In this document: one piece after another, positions 31,893 through 40,523 of the stretch | How the letters are laid out: the number at the start of each line of letters is the position of its first letter | Numbering within the stretch: the first letter of the stretch is position 1 | From: JAKAJA01 sp037440125 | GTDB lineage: Bacteria; Acidobacteriota; UBA4820; DSQY01 | Assembly: GCA_037440125.1 (NCBI GenBank) | Contig: JBBIUU010000001.1 | Location: forward strand, 33,676 to 97,675 | Length of the DNA: 64,000 nt | Direction: 5' to 3' | The notes under the pieces: generated by a model | The model's database searches: none | The model's input: only the letters and a program-made list of their open reading frames with translations | Told to the model about the DNA's origin: nothing | Made by a program: the position numbers and the translations under genes

Positions 31893-33476
31893 GTGGCCAA
31901 CCCGAGCCGAGCGAAACAGGGTCGTCCCCGGAAGGGCGGGAATCCCTTCCCCGTGCGCTGCGCGGCGGTGGACGTCGGATCCAACGCCATGCGCCTCCTG
32001 GTGGCCGAATTCACGGCCCCCGGCCGATTCCGCCCCCTCGCCTCGGAGCGGAACCCGGTGCGCCTCGGTCACGGGGTTTTCCTGAGCGGCCGCCTGTCAA
32101 CCCGCGTCGCCGCGGCGGCCCTCGAGGTGCTGAAGGGGTACGCCGCACGCCTCCGCGAGCTGAAGGTGACCCGGGTCCGCGCGGTGACCACGAGCGCAGT
32201 GCGGGAGAGCGCCAACGGCAAGGTCTTCCTGTCGACCGTCAAGCGGCAGGCAGGGATCAACCTCGAGGTCATCAGCGGCTCGGAGGAGGCACGCCTCGTG
32301 TTCCGGGCCGTGTCGAGCCGGGTGGACCTCTCCCGGGGCCTGTGGATGATGGCGGACCTGGGCGGGGGCAGCGTGGAGGTCTCCCTGGCGGACGCCTCGG
32401 GGGTCCTCTGGTCCGAATCTCACACCATGGGGTCGGTGCGCCTCCTGGAGGAGCTCTCGGGCGACGACGCCGAACCGGGCGCGTTCCTCAGGCTGCTCAA
32501 GGAGTACGCCGACACCCTCCGGGTTCCGGAGGCCCTGGAGGGGCGGCGGTTGGTGGGCTTGGTCGCCACCGGCGGGAACATGGAATCCCTCGCGCAGCTC
32601 GCCATGGCTGCCCCGGGGCCGGACGGCCTCGCGAGGGTCCCCGTCGCCGCGCTCTCTCAGCTCATCCGGCAGCTCTCCAAGCTGAGCTACCGCCAGCGCG
32701 TGAGCGAGCTGGGGCTGAGGGAGGACCGGGCCGACGTCATCCTGCCCGCGGCCATCGTCTACGAGCGCCTCGCGCGCCTGGCCAAAGTACGCGAGATCAC
32801 GGTTCCCTTCGTGGGCGTGAAGGAGGGGGTCGTGCTGGACCTCGTGGACGGCCTCTCCGCGGGGCTCGCCAGGAGCGACGAGCGGGAGCGCCGGCTCACG
32901 CAGGCCGCCGTGGCGCTCGGGCGGAAGTACCGCTTCGACGAAGCCCACGGCCGGCACGTCACGAGGCTCGCCCTCGAGCTCTTCGACCAGCTCCGGTCCC
33001 TCCACGGGCTGGGCGCGGACGCGCGGCAGGTGCTGCAGGCGGCGGCGATCCTCCACGACATCGGGACCTTCGTGAGCTACACCCGGCACCACAAGCACAG
33101 CCTCTACCTGATCCAGCACGCCAACCTCCCGGAGTTCACCCCGCGGCAGATCCTCATGGCCGCGAACGTGGCGCGGTACCATCGGCGCAGCGCGCCCAAG
33201 GCCGAGCACGTGCCCTACGTGGCGCTCGCGCCCGAAGACCGCCAGACGGTCCGCGGGCTCGCCTCGCTCCTGCGCCTGGCCGACGCCATGGACCGGGAGC
33301 ACCGGCAGAAGGTCACGGGGGTCAAGGCGTGCGTGAGGCGCCGGCAGCTCCACCTGGCCCTGGAGGGGAGGGGCGACCTGCTCCTGGAGGGGTGGGCCCT
33401 GAAGCGGAAATCGGACCTGTTCAAGGAGACCTACGGCCTCTCGCTCGAGGTGGCCGAGACCAGAAAGGGGGGATGA
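31893..33476 (+). CDS. Ppx/GppA family phosphatase with C-terminal HD domain
   Basis: This 527-residue member of the exopolyphosphatase/pppGpp phosphohydrolase family has the ASKHA phosphate-1 motif DVGSNAMRLLV and phosphate-2 motif DLGGGSVEVSL. The C-terminal HD domain has LHDIGTFV at about residues 387-394. Such proteins remove terminal phosphates from polyphosphate, or convert pppGpp to ppGpp. The GTG at 31893 has GGAG six bases upstream; a GTG at 31881 would add four residues. Its stop overlaps the next start (ATGA). It heads a run that ends with a CHAD protein, which favours a polyphosphate role. Confidence 0.9.
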   Translation: MANPSRAKQGRPRKGGNPFPVRCAAVDVGSNAMRLLVAEFTAPGRFRPLASERNPVRLGHGVFLSGRLSTRVAAAALEVLKGYAARLRELKVTRVRAVTTSAVRESANGKVFLSTVKRQAGINLEVISGSEEARLVFRAVSSRVDLSRGLWMMADLGGGSVEVSLADASGVLWSESHTMGSVRLLEELSGDDAEPGAFLRLLKEYADTLRVPEALEGRRLVGLVATGGNMESLAQLAMAAPGPDGLARVPVAALSQLIRQLSKLSYRQRVSELGLREDRADVILPAAIVYERLARLAKVREITVPFVGVKEGVVLDLVDGLSAGLARSDERERRLTQAAVALGRKYRFDEAHGRHVTRLALELFDQLRSLHGLGADARQVLQAAAILHDIGTFVSYTRHHKHSLYLIQHANLPEFTPRQILMAANVARYHRRSAPKAEHVPYVALAPEDRQTVRGLASLLRLADAMDREHRQKVTGVKACVRRRQLHLALEGRGDLLLEGWALKRKSDLFKETYGLSLEVAETRKGG

Positions 33477-34162
33477 TCGTGAGTCGGCGCGAGGAACACC
33501 TGCCCGGGAAGCTCATCGCCGTGGAGGGCCTGGACGGGTCCGGGAAATCGACCCAGATCCACCTCGTCCACCAGTGGCTCCGGAGCAAGGGCTACCGGGT
33601 CTTCTTCACCGAGTGGAACAGCTCTTCCCTGGTGCGCGAGGCGACGAAGAAGGGGAAGAAGCGGCAGCTCCTGACCCCCACCACGTTCAGCCTCATCCAC
33701 GCCACCGACTTCGCGGACCGGTACGAGCGGCAGATGCTGCCCCTCCTGCGTGCCGGCTACATCGTGCTCTGCGACCGCTACATCTTCACGTCCTTCGCGA
33801 GGGACGCGACCCGGGGGTGCGACCAGACCTGGCTGCGCGAGATGTACGGTTTCGCCCGGATCCCCGACATCACCTTCTTCTTCCGCCTGCCCCTGGAGGT
33901 GGCCCTCGGGCGAATCCTCGAGGGGCGGCCCCAGCTCAAGTACTTCGAGGCGGGCATGGATCTCGGCCTGAGCCCCGACATCACGGAAAGCTTCCGGGTC
34001 TTCCAGGGCAGGGTCCTCGACCAGTACCTGAAGATGGCGGACGAGTATGGGTTCACGGTCATGGACGCGACGCTCTCCGTCCACGAGCAGCAGAAGCGCG
34101 TGCGCTCGGCCATCCAGGAGCGCATCGACCTGGCCCTCTACCACAAGAGGTTCTTCCAATGA
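33473..34162 (+). CDS. thymidylate-kinase-like P-loop kinase (first of tandem pair)
   Basis: The 229-residue protein resembles dTMP kinase: P-loop GLDGSGKST (Lys25), the DR motif in DRYIFTSFARDATRG, and a C-terminal helical part. It departs from standard Tmk in the substrate region and has an extra segment with YFEAGMDLGLSPD that the next protein shares. It probably phosphorylates a nucleotide or related phosphate acceptor; dTMP is only one possibility. The ATG lies within the ppx stop codon, and its own stop overlaps the next ATG, so this gene and both neighbours are translationally coupled. Confidence 0.78.
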   Translation: MIVSRREEHLPGKLIAVEGLDGSGKSTQIHLVHQWLRSKGYRVFFTEWNSSSLVREATKKGKKRQLLTPTTFSLIHATDFADRYERQMLPLLRAGYIVLCDRYIFTSFARDATRGCDQTWLREMYGFARIPDITFFFRLPLEVALGRILEGRPQLKYFEAGMDLGLSPDITESFRVFQGRVLDQYLKMADEYGFTVMDATLSVHEQQKRVRSAIQERIDLALYHKRFFQ

Positions 34163-34860
34163 GCCCCCAGCGCTTCTACAAGCTCCCGCCCCCCGGGGTG
34201 GACCCCGCCAAGCTCAGCGGCACCCTCATCGTCATCGAGGGCCCCGACTCGTCGGGGCGCTCCACGCACATCGGACTCCTCCGCTCCTGGCTCGAGGAGC
34301 AGGGCTACGCCGTGGCCCAGGTGGGCCTCAAGCGCTCCAACCTCGTGGCCGCCGAACTGGAGAAGGCCAAGCAGGGGAACATCCTCAGCCCCCGCACCCT
34401 GAGCCTCTTCTACGCGACCGACTTCTACGACCAGCTCGAGAACCAGATCGTCCCGGCGCTCCGGGCGGGCTTCGTGGTCCTGTCGGACCGCTACATCTAC
34501 ACGCTCATGGCCCGCGACATCGTGCGCGGCGCGGAACCCGGGTGGGTCGAGTCCATCTACTCCATGGCGCCCGTCCCGGAGGCCGTATTCTACCTCATGG
34601 TGTCCTCCAAGACCTTGGTGGACAGGACCTTCCAAGCCCACGCCGAGCTCGACTACTGGGAGTCGGGGATGGACTGCGGCCTCGGGCGCGACTGGTTCTC
34701 CAGCTTCCTCAAGTACCAGAGGAAGATCCGCCAGGAATTTGTTACAATGCAGAAGGCATACGGCTTCGACGTGGTGAACGCCAACCGGACCATCCCGGCC
34801 CTCGACGCCGATCTGAAAGGCAGGGTCCAACAGGTCCTGTCCCGCGTGGAGAAAAGATGA
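34159..34860 (+). CDS. thymidylate-kinase-like protein with altered P-loop (second of tandem pair)
   Basis: The 233-residue paralogue of the preceding kinase shares its architecture (DRYIYTLMARDIVRG; later YWESGMDCGLGRDW). The P-loop reads GPDSSGRST: the normally invariant Lys is Arg34. This could abolish or weaken phosphoryl transfer, making it a regulatory or structural partner of the first protein, or the Arg could still hold ATP. The downstream GFDVVNANRT segment corresponds to the end of the kinase fold. It overlaps both neighbours by 4 bp (ATGA). Confidence 0.75.
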   Translation: MSPQRFYKLPPPGVDPAKLSGTLIVIEGPDSSGRSTHIGLLRSWLEEQGYAVAQVGLKRSNLVAAELEKAKQGNILSPRTLSLFYATDFYDQLENQIVPALRAGFVVLSDRYIYTLMARDIVRGAEPGWVESIYSMAPVPEAVFYLMVSSKTLVDRTFQAHAELDYWESGMDCGLGRDWFSSFLKYQRKIRQEFVTMQKAYGFDVVNANRTIPALDADLKGRVQQVLSRVEKR

Positions 34861-35303
34861 CCGACCCCATCGCCATGACGCCCCCCAAGGACAAGTCCGC
34901 CCCCGAGGCGCCCAAGGGCGCCGAGCCGGCGGCTCCCGAGGGTGCCAAGGCCCCGAAGAAGAAGGCCTCCGCCAAACGCACGAAAAAGGCCCCGAAGGTC
35001 TCCCAGGCGGATCTCGGCAAACTCACCGCCGCCGAGCTGTTCAAGCTGCGTGCCGTCCTCAAGGAGGTGGGGACGAGCGTGACCGACCGCCTGGACGGCG
35101 ATATCGCCGCCCTCGCGCTCTTCCTGGACGGCGAGAACCTCCCCGGCGAAAAGCCCGTGCTGCCCCGCTCGGGTACGCTCCGGGCCATGCTCGCCTGCTT
35201 CCAGGACCTCAAGGTCAAGCCCAAGAAGGGGCGCGTCAAAGACCTCGCGAGGATCGAGGCCCTCCTCGCCGCCCTGTCGGCGAAGATGCCGCCCGGCGCC
35301 TGA
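34857..35303 (+). CDS. hypothetical basic protein with Lys/Ala/Pro-rich tail
   Basis: This 148-residue protein of unknown family has a low-complexity N-terminal half with repeated Lys, Ala and Pro (for example KKKASAKRTKK), reminiscent of histone H1-like tails. It is followed by a helical C-terminal half (about 55-145). The basic tail could bind DNA, RNA or polyphosphate. The ATG overlaps the preceding stop (ATGA), making it part of the Ppx-kinase operon. The unfilled overlap gap at 35337 lies 33 bp beyond its stop. Coding status is supported by the coupling and codon use. Confidence 0.65.
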   Translation: MTDPIAMTPPKDKSAPEAPKGAEPAAPEGAKAPKKKASAKRTKKAPKVSQADLGKLTAAELFKLRAVLKEVGTSVTDRLDGDIAALALFLDGENLPGEKPVLPRSGTLRAMLACFQDLKVKPKKGRVKDLARIEALLAALSAKMPPGA

Positions 35304-35336
35304 GCCGTCCGGCGGGCGCCGGCCACCGGGCGGCGG

Positions 35337-35436
35337 NNNNNNNNNNNNNNNNNNNNNNNNNNNNNNNNNNNNNNNNNNNNNNNNNNNNNNNNNNNNNNNN
35401 NNNNNNNNNNNNNNNNNNNNNNNNNNNNNNNNNNNN
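35337..35436. other. assembly gap (100 N) flanked by a 17-bp identical overlap
   Basis: Exactly 100 N between 35320-35336 and 35437-35453, which are identical 17-mers (beginning cggccaccggg). If merged, the basic-protein stop and the phosphoesterase ATG would be about 40 bp apart, keeping the operon continuous. The shorter overlap makes this join less certain than the two 55-bp cases. Confidence 0.85.
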
Positions 35437-35460
35437 CGGCCACCGGGCGGCGGAGGTCCC

Positions 35461-36183
35461 ATGAAAGTCGCCTTCCTCTCCGACATCCACGCCAATTTCC
35501 CCGCCCTCTCCGCGGCGCTCCAGTGCGCCGCAGAGGCAGGCGCCGAGGAGGTGGTGTGCGCCGGCGACCTGGTTGGCGGCGGACCGCACCCCACGGAGGT
35601 GGTCCGGCTCCTCATGCGGCAGGGCGTGCGCTCGGTCCTCGGAAACGTGGAGCGAAAGGTCCTCGCCCTCTCCGCCGATCCCAAGAAGCTCAAGAAGGCA
35701 GCCGAGAAGAAGAAGCGCGCCTCCTCCGCCTGGACCGCTAGGACGCTCGGGGAGGAGGAGCGGCGCTGGCTGGCCGCCCTGCCCCGGGAGATCCGCCACG
35801 ACTGGGGGGCTGGGGAGGTCCTCGTGATTCACGGCAGCCCGCTCGGAGAGGACGACTACCTCTACCCGAGCCTCACGGCACCGGGCCTCGCAGCGCGTCT
35901 AAAGGGGCCCGCGCCCGCGGTCCTCGTGTGCGGCCACTCCCACATCCCCTTCGTCAGGACGGTGGGCTCCACCCTCGTGATCAACTGCGGCTCCGTGGGA
36001 TGGCCCGTGGACGGGGACCCGCGGGGCTCGTTCGCCCTCGCCGACTTCACGCCGGGACGCAGGTCCTCCGCGCGCATCCTCCGTTTCGCCTACGCCGTGG
36101 AGGGTCTCGTCCACGACCTCGAACGCAGGCGAGTGCCCGGCGTCGATCCTGGGGACTTCGTACTGGGCGTCAAGAAGCATTAG
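35461..36183 (+). CDS. calcineurin-like metallophosphoesterase (YfcE/MJ0936 type)
   Basis: A 240-residue two-metal phosphodiesterase or phosphatase. Motifs in order are SDIHAN, CAGDLVGGG, LGNVE (canonical GNHD, so the third motif is altered), VIHGSP and CGHSHIPF. The altered third motif removes the usual histidine/aspartate and may change activity. A GGAGGTCCC site precedes the ATG. It lies between the kinase pair and the CYTH-CHAD gene, in the same orientation. The phosphorylated substrate is unknown; the context favours polyphosphate or nucleotides. Confidence 0.85.
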   Translation: MKVAFLSDIHANFPALSAALQCAAEAGAEEVVCAGDLVGGGPHPTEVVRLLMRQGVRSVLGNVERKVLALSADPKKLKKAAEKKKRASSAWTARTLGEEERRWLAALPREIRHDWGAGEVLVIHGSPLGEDDYLYPSLTAPGLAARLKGPAPAVLVCGHSHIPFVRTVGSTLVINCGSVGWPVDGDPRGSFALADFTPGRRSSARILRFAYAVEGLVHDLERRRVPGVDPGDFVLGVKKH

Positions 36184-36201
36184 GTCCGGGAGGGGCTCGC
36201 C

Positions 36202-37812
36202 ATGGATGCTCCCGAGACGGTGGCACGCCTCCGGTGGTCCGAGGGCCAGACGCCCGCGCGCGTCCTCCAGGCCCTCCGCCGCGCGGGGTACGGGGCACGC
36301 ACCCTGGGCCGGAGCCGGGCCAGGGACCTCTTCCTCGATTCCCAGGACGGGCTCCTCGCCAAGGTGGGAGCGCGGCTCGCCCTCTCGCTCCGAGAGCCCG
36401 GCGCCCTCTGGCGCTTCGAGCCCGCCGGCGGCCCCGTGGAGGAGTTCCCCGCCGGGCCCCTTCCTGAGGGTTGGCCGCTCCGGGCCGGCGCCGAGAGCCT
36501 CCCCGCGGGCGCCCAGGCCGCTCTCGCCGATGCGCCCCTCTTCCCCGTGGCTTCCCTGAACCTCGCAGTCCAGGAGGCCGAGGTCACTGCGCCCGACGGA
36601 TCGCGCCTCTCTCTCACCTTCGAAACGCTGCGCGGCGCGGGTCCGCCCCACACGGGGCCCGAGGTGGCCCTCGCCGCGCGCCTCCTGACCCTGCGCCTCG
36701 TGCAAGGGGAGGCCGCCGAGGTGGGGCACCTCTCGGTCTACCTCCGGGACCACATCGGGCTCGCGACCGAGATGGGCGACCGCCTCGCCCTGGCGCTCGC
36801 GGCCCTGGGCCGCACGGAGCCCGGGGGGCACGCTCCGCCCGAGCTCCGCGTGGCAGGGTCCGACACCCTCGCCACCATGGCGCGGAAGGTCCTGAGCCAG
36901 CAGCTCCTGAAGATCCGGGCCAATGCCGAGGGCACCCTCCTCGACCTCGACCCCGAATTCCTGCACGACATGCGCGTGGCCACGCGGCGCCTCCGCTCCG
37001 CGCTGAGGCTCCTGGGGCCCGCCCTGGGCGCCCGCCGCGCCGAATCGCTCAGGACGGAGCTGGGCTGGCTCGCGGGCCTCCTCGGCGAGGTTCGCGACCT
37101 GGACGTGTTCATCGCGGGCCTCCACGGGCAGGCGGCACGCCTCGGCGAGGCGGGCCGGATCGCCGAACGGCTCGAGCGGGAGCTCCAGGCCCGGCGGGTC
37201 CCCGCCCTCGAAGCGCTGCAGGGCGCCCTGAGGAGCAGGCGCTACGAGGTCCTGATCCGGCGGACCGCGGCCCTCGCCCTCTCGCCCGTCCCCAGGCGCC
37301 GGGCCGGCCCCGCCGCGATGACGGCCTCCGAGGCGGCGCCCCTCTACCTTGCCAAGGCCCACAAGCGCGTGGTCCGACAGGGGCGGGCGGCGGTCCCTTC
37401 GGGAGAGGCCCCCGCGCTCCACCGCCTCCGCATCCTCTTCAAGCGCCTGCGCTACGCGTCCGAGTTCTTCGCGCCCGCCCTCGGCGCGCGCCTCGAGCCT
37501 CTCATCCGGGCCATGGTGCGCTTCCAGGACTGCCTCGGCGAACACCAGGACGCCGTGGTGGCGGCCCAGCGGATCGAGGCCCTCGCGCGCGAGCTCGCTG
37601 CGCGGGGCGACCTCCCCGTGGATTCGATGCTGGACCTCGGCGGGCTCATCCAGGTCCAGCGCGAGATCGGCCTCGCCCGCCGTGATAAGCTGGCGGGGCT
37701 GTGGGCCAAGTTCGACCGGCCCGCCGTGAAGCGGTGCCTCGCCGCCCCCTGCGCCGAGGCGCCGTTCGAGCTGAAACCTTCGCCCGCAGGGCGGCGTACA
37801 GGAAGCCCATGA
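36202..37812 (+). CDS. CYTH-like / CHAD domain protein
   Basis: This 536-residue protein has a degenerate N-terminal CYTH-like region (about 1-190, with RDLFLDSQDGLLAKVGARL in the usual order) and a C-terminal CHAD domain (about 215-510). CHAD is all-helical and binds polyphosphate through conserved basic residues, visible here in HDMRVATRRLR and HRLRILFKRLRYASEFF. Partner CYTH domains hydrolyse triphosphate or polyphosphate; here several acidic and basic pairs seem lost. Association with a Ppx homologue upstream points to polyphosphate metabolism. Its stop overlaps the first ABC gene's start (ATGA). Confidence 0.85.
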   Translation: MDAPETVARLRWSEGQTPARVLQALRRAGYGARTLGRSRARDLFLDSQDGLLAKVGARLALSLREPGALWRFEPAGGPVEEFPAGPLPEGWPLRAGAESLPAGAQAALADAPLFPVASLNLAVQEAEVTAPDGSRLSLTFETLRGAGPPHTGPEVALAARLLTLRLVQGEAAEVGHLSVYLRDHIGLATEMGDRLALALAALGRTEPGGHAPPELRVAGSDTLATMARKVLSQQLLKIRANAEGTLLDLDPEFLHDMRVATRRLRSALRLLGPALGARRAESLRTELGWLAGLLGEVRDLDVFIAGLHGQAARLGEAGRIAERLERELQARRVPALEALQGALRSRRYEVLIRRTAALALSPVPRRRAGPAAMTASEAAPLYLAKAHKRVVRQGRAAVPSGEAPALHRLRILFKRLRYASEFFAPALGARLEPLIRAMVRFQDCLGEHQDAVVAAQRIEALARELAARGDLPVDSMLDLGGLIQVQREIGLARRDKLAGLWAKFDRPAVKRCLAAPCAEAPFELKPSPAGRRTGSP

Positions 37813-38747
37813 GCGTCCTCTCGGTCCAAGACATCCGCGTCCGGTACGGCTCCTTCGAGGCGCTCCGCGGCGTGACCTTCGACGTCCAAGGCGGCGCCGT
37901 CGGCCTCCTGGGCCCGAACGGCGCGGGCAAGTCCACCCTCATCAAATCGCTCCTCGGCCTCGTCCCCCTCACCTCCGGCCACTTCAACCTCCTCGGCAAG
38001 GACAGCCGCTCCCTCGGGCCCGGCCTGCGGGACCTCGTGGGCTACGTCCCCGAGCGGGAGGGGCTCCGGCCCGGCATGAGCGGCGTGAGCTGGGTGGCCC
38101 TGCTCGGCGAGCTCTCGGGCCTGCCGCGGCGCGCCGCCGTGGAGCGCGCCCACGAGGTGCTCCAGTACGTGGGCCTCGAGGAGAGCCGCTACCGCAACGC
38201 CGAGACCTTCTCCACGGGCATGCGCCAGCGCCTCAAGCTCGCCGCCGCGCTCGTCCACGACCCCGCCCTCCTCCTCCTCGACGAGCCCACCTCGGGCATG
38301 GACCCCGTGGGCCGCGAGGACATGCTCGAGCTCTGCCGGGACATCGTGAGGCTGGGCAAGACCGTCCTCCTCTCCACGCACATCCTCAAGGACGTGGAGG
38401 CCCTCTGCGACCAGGTCGTCATCCTCCACAAGGGGCAGGTGCAGGCGGGCGTCTCCGTGGAGGACTGGACCCGGAGCGAGGCCCAGCACTTCCTCGTGCA
38501 GTGGGAAGGCGACGGCAAAGCGGAGGCCTTCCTGCAGGCGTGCCAGCGCGCGGGGTGGTCCGCCGAGCCCAGGAAGGACGGCCTCTTCAAGCTCGTGCTC
38601 CCCCTCGGCGAGGGGCCCCGCAGCGTCTTCCGCGTGGCCCGCGAAGCCGGGGGTGCGGTGAACCGCTTCGTGAAGGAGGAGACGTCGCTAGAGGAGCTCT
38701 TCCTCTCGGCGCTCCAGAAGAACGGGGAGAGCCATGCCGGTCTATGA
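37809..38747 (+). CDS. ABC transporter ATP-binding protein (first pair)
   Basis: This 312-residue ATPase of an ABC-2-type exporter has Walker A GPNGAGKST, signature FSTGMRQRL, Walker B LLLLDEPTSGMDP and switch histidine in STHIL. A C-terminal extension (about 220-312), common in ABC-2 ATPases, follows. It drives the permease encoded immediately after, whose start overlaps it by 14 bp. The ATG overlaps the CHAD stop codon, so transporter and polyphosphate-type genes may form one transcript. The substrate cannot be inferred. Confidence 0.92.
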   Translation: MSVLSVQDIRVRYGSFEALRGVTFDVQGGAVGLLGPNGAGKSTLIKSLLGLVPLTSGHFNLLGKDSRSLGPGLRDLVGYVPEREGLRPGMSGVSWVALLGELSGLPRRAAVERAHEVLQYVGLEESRYRNAETFSTGMRQRLKLAAALVHDPALLLLDEPTSGMDPVGREDMLELCRDIVRLGKTVLLSTHILKDVEALCDQVVILHKGQVQAGVSVEDWTRSEAQHFLVQWEGDGKAEAFLQACQRAGWSAEPRKDGLFKLVLPLGEGPRSVFRVAREAGGAVNRFVKEETSLEELFLSALQKNGESHAGL

Positions 38748-39612
38748 GCAGGGCTACGAGACCTACGGCGGCCCCCGGCACCCCCTGAACCGGCGCTGGC
38801 TGCCGCTCTTCCGGGAGGAGGTCCTCCCCTACTTCCGCAAGCGCATGTTCGTCTTCCTGATCTTCCTGGCCCTCGTCCCGTGGTTCTACGGCGTGGCGCT
38901 CACCTTCCTGCACACCCAGCTGGGGGACGCGGAGTCCTTCAAGGAGCTCGTGGGAAAGCTGCCCGTCGTGGATGAGAAGCTCGTGGCCACGCTCCTCACC
39001 AACGGCTACGATCTCTTCCTCCTCTTCATCGTGGCCATCTGGGTGGGGTCGGGTCTCGTGGCCCGGGACCGGAAGGACATGACGCTCGACGTCTTCCTGG
39101 GCAGGGCCATGAGCTCGGTGCAGTACCTCTGGGCCAAGGGCGCGGCGCTCGGGACCTTCCTCCTCATCTTCTCCATGCTCCCCACCATCGTGCTCGTGAT
39201 CTTCCAGGTGGGGCTCACGGGCGACGTGGGCTGGCTCTTCACGCACGCACGAGTGCTCTGGGGCACGGCGTTCTACACCCTCGTCGGCCCGGGCACCCTC
39301 GTCCTCGCCATGCTCGCGCTCTCGTCCCTCGCGCGCTCGCCTAGGGTCGTGGGCCTGGCCTTCATCGCGCTCGTCTTCTTCGGCGACATCGCGTGCGGCG
39401 TCGTCTACGCCGTCACCAAGGTGGGGGCGGTGTGGTTCTTCTCCCTCAGCCGCGAGCTCATGGCGCTCGCCAGCCTGTGCCTCGGGGTCGCCGCGGCCTC
39501 CGAGTCATCCGATCTGCACCCGGCCCTCGTCGCGTTCTTCTTCCTGGCCCTCGCGGGGGCCAGCGTGGGCGTCCTCGCGGCCCGGTTCAGCCGGCGGGGG
39601 GTGCTCCAGTGA
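38734..39612 (+). CDS. ABC-2 type permease (first pair)
   Basis: The 292-residue membrane protein has six predicted helices (for example FVFLIFLALVPWFYGVAL, FLLFIVAIWVGSGLV and LVAFFFLALAGASVGVLAA). The segment ARDRKDMTLDVFLGRAMS after helix 2 resembles the cytoplasmic coupling region of ABC-2 permeases. It overlaps the upstream ATPase gene by 14 bp, and its stop shares bases with the GTG of the next ATPase. It is the membrane partner of the first ATPase. Confidence 0.85.
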   Translation: MPVYEQGYETYGGPRHPLNRRWLPLFREEVLPYFRKRMFVFLIFLALVPWFYGVALTFLHTQLGDAESFKELVGKLPVVDEKLVATLLTNGYDLFLLFIVAIWVGSGLVARDRKDMTLDVFLGRAMSSVQYLWAKGAALGTFLLIFSMLPTIVLVIFQVGLTGDVGWLFTHARVLWGTAFYTLVGPGTLVLAMLALSSLARSPRVVGLAFIALVFFGDIACGVVYAVTKVGAVWFFSLSRELMALASLCLGVAAASESSDLHPALVAFFFLALAGASVGVLAARFSRRGVLQ

Positions 39613-40523
39613 TCCGCGTGGAGAACGTCTCCAAGTGGTACGGGCTCGTGGTGGGGGTGAACCGTATCTCCCTCACCGTGGAGCCCGGCGTGACGGGCCT
39701 CCTGGGCGTGAACGGCGCGGGGAAGAGCACGCTCCTGAACCTCATGGCGGGGCTCCTCCAGCCGAGCTCGGGCACGGTGGACCTCGACGGCAAGGCCCTC
39801 TTCGCCAACCCCGACGCCCTCAAGCACCTCGGCTACTGCCCCAGCCCCGACCATTTCTACGAGGACGTCACGGGCCTCGAGTTCGTGGCCTACATGGGCC
39901 GCCTCTCCGGCCTCACCGCGGAGCAGGCGAGGGAGCGGGCCCGCAAGGCGTGCGACGAGGTGGCCCTCGGAGAGGAGGCGGGCAAGCGCGTCCGCGGCAT
40001 GAGCAAGGGCATGCGCCAGAAGGTCAAGATGGCCCAGGCGCTCGTGCACGACCCGCCGGTCCTCCTGTTGGACGAGCCCCTCAACGGCATGGACCCGCCC
40101 AGCCGCGCGCAGGCCATCGCAGCCATCCGCCGATGGGGCGAGCAGGGCAAGTGCGTCCTGGTCTCCTCCCACATGCTCCACGAGGTGGAGGCCATGACGA
40201 GCCGCATCCTCCTCCTGCACCACGGCAAGCTACTGGCCTCCGGCGAGGTGCCGCAGGTGCGCGAGGCCATCGCGAGCCGCCCCATGCACGTCTTCGTGCG
40301 CTGCGCCGACGCCCGGTCCCTGGCTACCGCCATGATCGGCTGGCCGAGCGTGCACTCGGTCTCCTTCGGGGGCGACGGCAGGGCGCTCACGGCGGAGGTC
40401 ACGGACATGGGCGAGTTCCGTGCGCGCCTGGGCGACCTGATGGCCGAGCGGGAGCTGGGCCTCGAAATCCTAAACCCGCTCGACGACAACCTGTCGGCGG
40501 TCTTCTCCTATCTGGTGACGTGA
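39609..40523 (+). CDS. ABC transporter ATP-binding protein (second pair)
   Basis: A 304-residue ABC ATPase with Walker A GVNGAGKST, signature GMSKGMRQKV, Walker B LLLDEPLNGMDP and SSHML switch. The GTG start overlaps the previous stop (GTGA). It carries the usual C-terminal ABC-2 extension (about 215-304). It is clearly related to the ATPase at 37809, consistent with duplication of an ATPase-permease unit. It pairs with the next permease or forms a heterodimer with the first ATPase. Confidence 0.92.
   Translation: MIRVENVSKWYGLVVGVNRISLTVEPGVTGLLGVNGAGKSTLLNLMAGLLQPSSGTVDLDGKALFANPDALKHLGYCPSPDHFYEDVTGLEFVAYMGRLSGLTAEQARERARKACDEVALGEEAGKRVRGMSKGMRQKVKMAQALVHDPPVLLLDEPLNGMDPPSRAQAIAAIRRWGEQGKCVLVSSHMLHEVEAMTSRILLLHHGKLLASGEVPQVREAIASRPMHVFVRCADARSLATAMIGWPSVHSVSFGGDGRALTAEVTDMGEFRARLGDLMAERELGLEILNPLDDNLSAVFSYLVT

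Noticed and set aside
33473..34860. Kinase pair as polyphosphate kinase 2 (PPK2)
   Set aside because: PPK2 Walker A (G-x-D-x-A-G-K-G-G) and its lid motifs are absent; the DRY motif and overall order fit thymidylate-kinase-like proteins better.
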